DNA of 31,846 nucleotides from contig CALICC010000153.1 in assembly GCA_938049325.1 (NCBI GenBank), forward strand, positions 1-31,846. Direction: 5' to 3'. The DNA is from an uncultured Ilumatobacter sp. (GTDB lineage: Bacteria > Actinomycetota > Acidimicrobiia > Acidimicrobiales > Ilumatobacteraceae). Below are positions 30,557-31,846 of the stretch, piece after piece (within the stretch, counting starts at the first letter, position 1; each line of letters opens with the position of its first letter). The notes beneath the pieces are model-generated. The model saw only the letters and a program-made list of their open reading frames with translations, was not told where the DNA came from and searched no databases. A program made the translations under genes and the position numbers.

Positions 30557-31846
30557 TCAGCCGCGGAGGATGACCTCAGCCTGCTCTTCCATGTTCTCGA
30601 GGATCGAGTCGATGTTCGACGGGTCTGCCAGGAAGTCGGCGAATGCCGGACCTGCGACGTTCGACGCGAACTCGGGGCTCGTGTCGCGGTCGAGGAACTG
30701 CGTGACGCTCGGTGCAGCGGCGACTGCCTCGAGGACCTTCTTCTGCAGCGGGCTGTACTCGACGGTGACGTCTTCGGACGGGGCGACCACCGACGGGTCT
30801 TCGGCCAGGTAGGCGTCCTGCGCCTCAGGCGTCCCGAAGTGGTACATGAGCTCCTTGGCGGCGTCGGTGTTGCCCGGGTCGGCGGCCATCATCCAGCCGT
30901 CGATCGGAGCTTCGACCGTGCCGACACCGTGCTCGGGGTTGAGCTCGGGGAACACGAAGAAGTCGAGGTCGGAGGTGTCGCCATCGGGGAACTGCGAGCC
31001 GATGAAGGTGCCGATGGTCATCATGCCGGCTTCCTTGTTGACGACTGCTGCTGCTGCCTCTTCCCAGGTGCGCCCGTTCGGGTTTTCCTGGTGGAACGGA
31101 AGCAGCGATTCCCATGCGGCGAAGACGGCCTTGACGCGGTCGTCGGTCCAGCTTTCGTTGCCGGCCATGAGGTCGACGTGGAACTGGTAACCGTTGAGAC
31201 GGAAGTTGAGCTGGTCGAAGGTGCCCATCGCCGGCCAGTTGCCGTCGTTTGCAAACGCGAACGGCGTGATGCCTGCGTCCTGCATGCTCGTGGCGAGCGC
31301 AGTGAGCTCGTCGAGGTTGGTCGGCGCCGTCCAGCCGTTCTCCTCGAACAGGCTCGGGCGGTAGTACACGCCCCAGATGTAGTAGGTCCACGGCACGAAG
31401 TACTGCTTGCCGTCGTTGCCCGTCGATGCGACCTTGAAGCCTTCACCGAGCTGGCTGTCGAGGCCACCGGCCCACACGTCGGACACGTCGCCGAGGAGTG
31501 CCTGATCGGCGAAGAACCGCATGCGGTAGCCCGCGAACCACGGGATCACGTCGTCGGGGTTCTGCAGGTAGGTGGAGATGTTCTCCTGGAACGTGTTGTG
31601 GTCGACCTCGTTGATCGAGACCGTGACGTCCTTGTTCGGCAACGCCTCCACCGCGGCGGCGAGGCCGGCCTGCGGAAGTTCGTTCGAGTAGTTGGAACCG
31701 AGGCTCAGGTCGCCGCTGGCACCGAGCGAGAAACCGCCCTCGCCGCCTTCGGTCATTGCTTCGGTCGTGGGTGCTTCGCCGTCCGTCGAGGCGGCTTCGC
31801 CGTCGGTGGCTGCTGGCTCTTCGTCGTCGCTACCGCACGCGGCGAG
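30557..31846 (-). CDS. Sugar ABC transporter solute-binding lipoprotein (cut by window edge)
   Basis: The reading frame is open to the last base and begins within a lipobox, LAACGSDDEEP, so the true start lies just past the right edge and only the signal peptide is missing. About 429 residues are visible. The acidic, Thr/Ala-rich linker after the lipid cysteine is followed by a CUT1-type substrate-binding domain (SBP_bac_1), with VDHNTFQENISTYLQNPDDV, WTYYIWGVYYRPSLFEENGW, AFANDGNWPAMGTFDQLNFR and GMMTIGTFIGSQF. It would capture an alpha-galactoside outside the membrane and deliver it to the two downstream permeases. The in-frame ATG at 31756 is not the start, because coding continues past the lipobox. 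Confidence 0.92.
   Translation of the reverse strand, partial: LAACGSDDEEPAATDGEAASTDGEAPTTEAMTEGGEGGFSLGASGDLSLGSNYSNELPQAGLAAAVEALPNKDVTVSINEVDHNTFQENISTYLQNPDDVIPWFAGYRMRFFADQALLGDVSDVWAGGLDSQLGEGFKVASTGNDGKQYFVPWTYYIWGVYYRPSLFEENGWTAPTNLDELTALATSMQDAGITPFAFANDGNWPAMGTFDQLNFRLNGYQFHVDLMAGNESWTDDRVKAVFAAWESLLPFHQENPNGRTWEEAAAAVVNKEAGMMTIGTFIGSQFPDGDTSDLDFFVFPELNPEHGVGTVEAPIDGWMMAADPGNTDAAKELMYHFGTPEAQDAYLAEDPSVVAPSEDVTVEYSPLQKKVLEAVAAAPSVTQFLDRDTSPEFASNVAGPAFADFLADPSNIDSILENMEEQAEVILRG

Noticed and set aside
29461..30573. Forward-strand frame across 29461-30573
   Set aside because: It is antisense to the MalF-type permease gene and consists of Arg/Glu/Val/His-rich shadow sequence.

Overview
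The window is high-GC, densely coded actinobacterial chromosome. The gene content points to class Acidimicrobiia, and an Ilumatobacter-like marine organism is my best guess. The clues are a DUF222/HNH endonuclease, a DUF3054 membrane protein, a deazaflavin (F420)-type oxidoreductase, a citrate synthase fused to a small DNA-binding domain, a GatCAB amidotransferase, and a secreted protein made of actinobacterial ...DTR-ended repeats. The assignment rests on recognised families only; no rRNA, tRNA, phage, transposase or CRISPR was seen. No non-coding stretch exceeds about 200 bases.

Layout. At 1-1344 a 5-formyltetrahydrofolate cyclo-ligase (cut by the left edge) diverges from a flavin reductase, followed by three tandem palindromic repeats and a DUF3054 gene. 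At 1357-11698 lies a block of exported or membrane proteins: a 2064-residue alpha-2-macroglobulin-like lipoprotein, a DUF1996 protein, a beta-lactamase-fold serine hydrolase, a small membrane protein and a triple-repeat secreted protein ending at a strong hairpin. At 11805-17639 are a small membrane protein, ilvD, an orphan acidic protein, a two-gene unit (possible Fe(II)/2-oxoglutarate oxygenase plus monoacylglycerol-lipase-like hydrolase), another orphan and a DinB-like protein. At 17705-21703 are the DUF222/HNH protein, the deazaflavin oxidoreductase and an ECF sigma factor overlapping the gene of a membrane protein that looks like its anti-sigma factor. At 21813-25061 is gatC-gatA-gatB. 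It diverges from the HTH-citrate synthase gene (25196-26338), which has an operator-like repeat upstream. At 26325-31846 is an alpha-galactoside operon: solute-binding protein (cut by the right edge), two permeases and a GH36 alpha-galactosidase.

How it works together. The last operon would import alpha-galactosides such as melibiose or raffinose and hydrolyse them in the cytoplasm; its ABC ATPase is not in the window. IlvD and GatCAB are housekeeping. The sigma/anti-sigma pair is a self-contained signalling module. Many unit-leading genes lack a Shine-Dalgarno sequence and instead carry a TAnnnT box 6-8 bases before the start codon, which suggests widespread leaderless transcription.

I did not find a clearly new multi-gene system. 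The best leads are the 32-33 base palindromic repeat array, the face-to-face leaderless promoters at 316-325, the heptad RTTC array at 30444-30498, the operator next to the HTH-citrate synthase, and the thioester-less macroglobulin.
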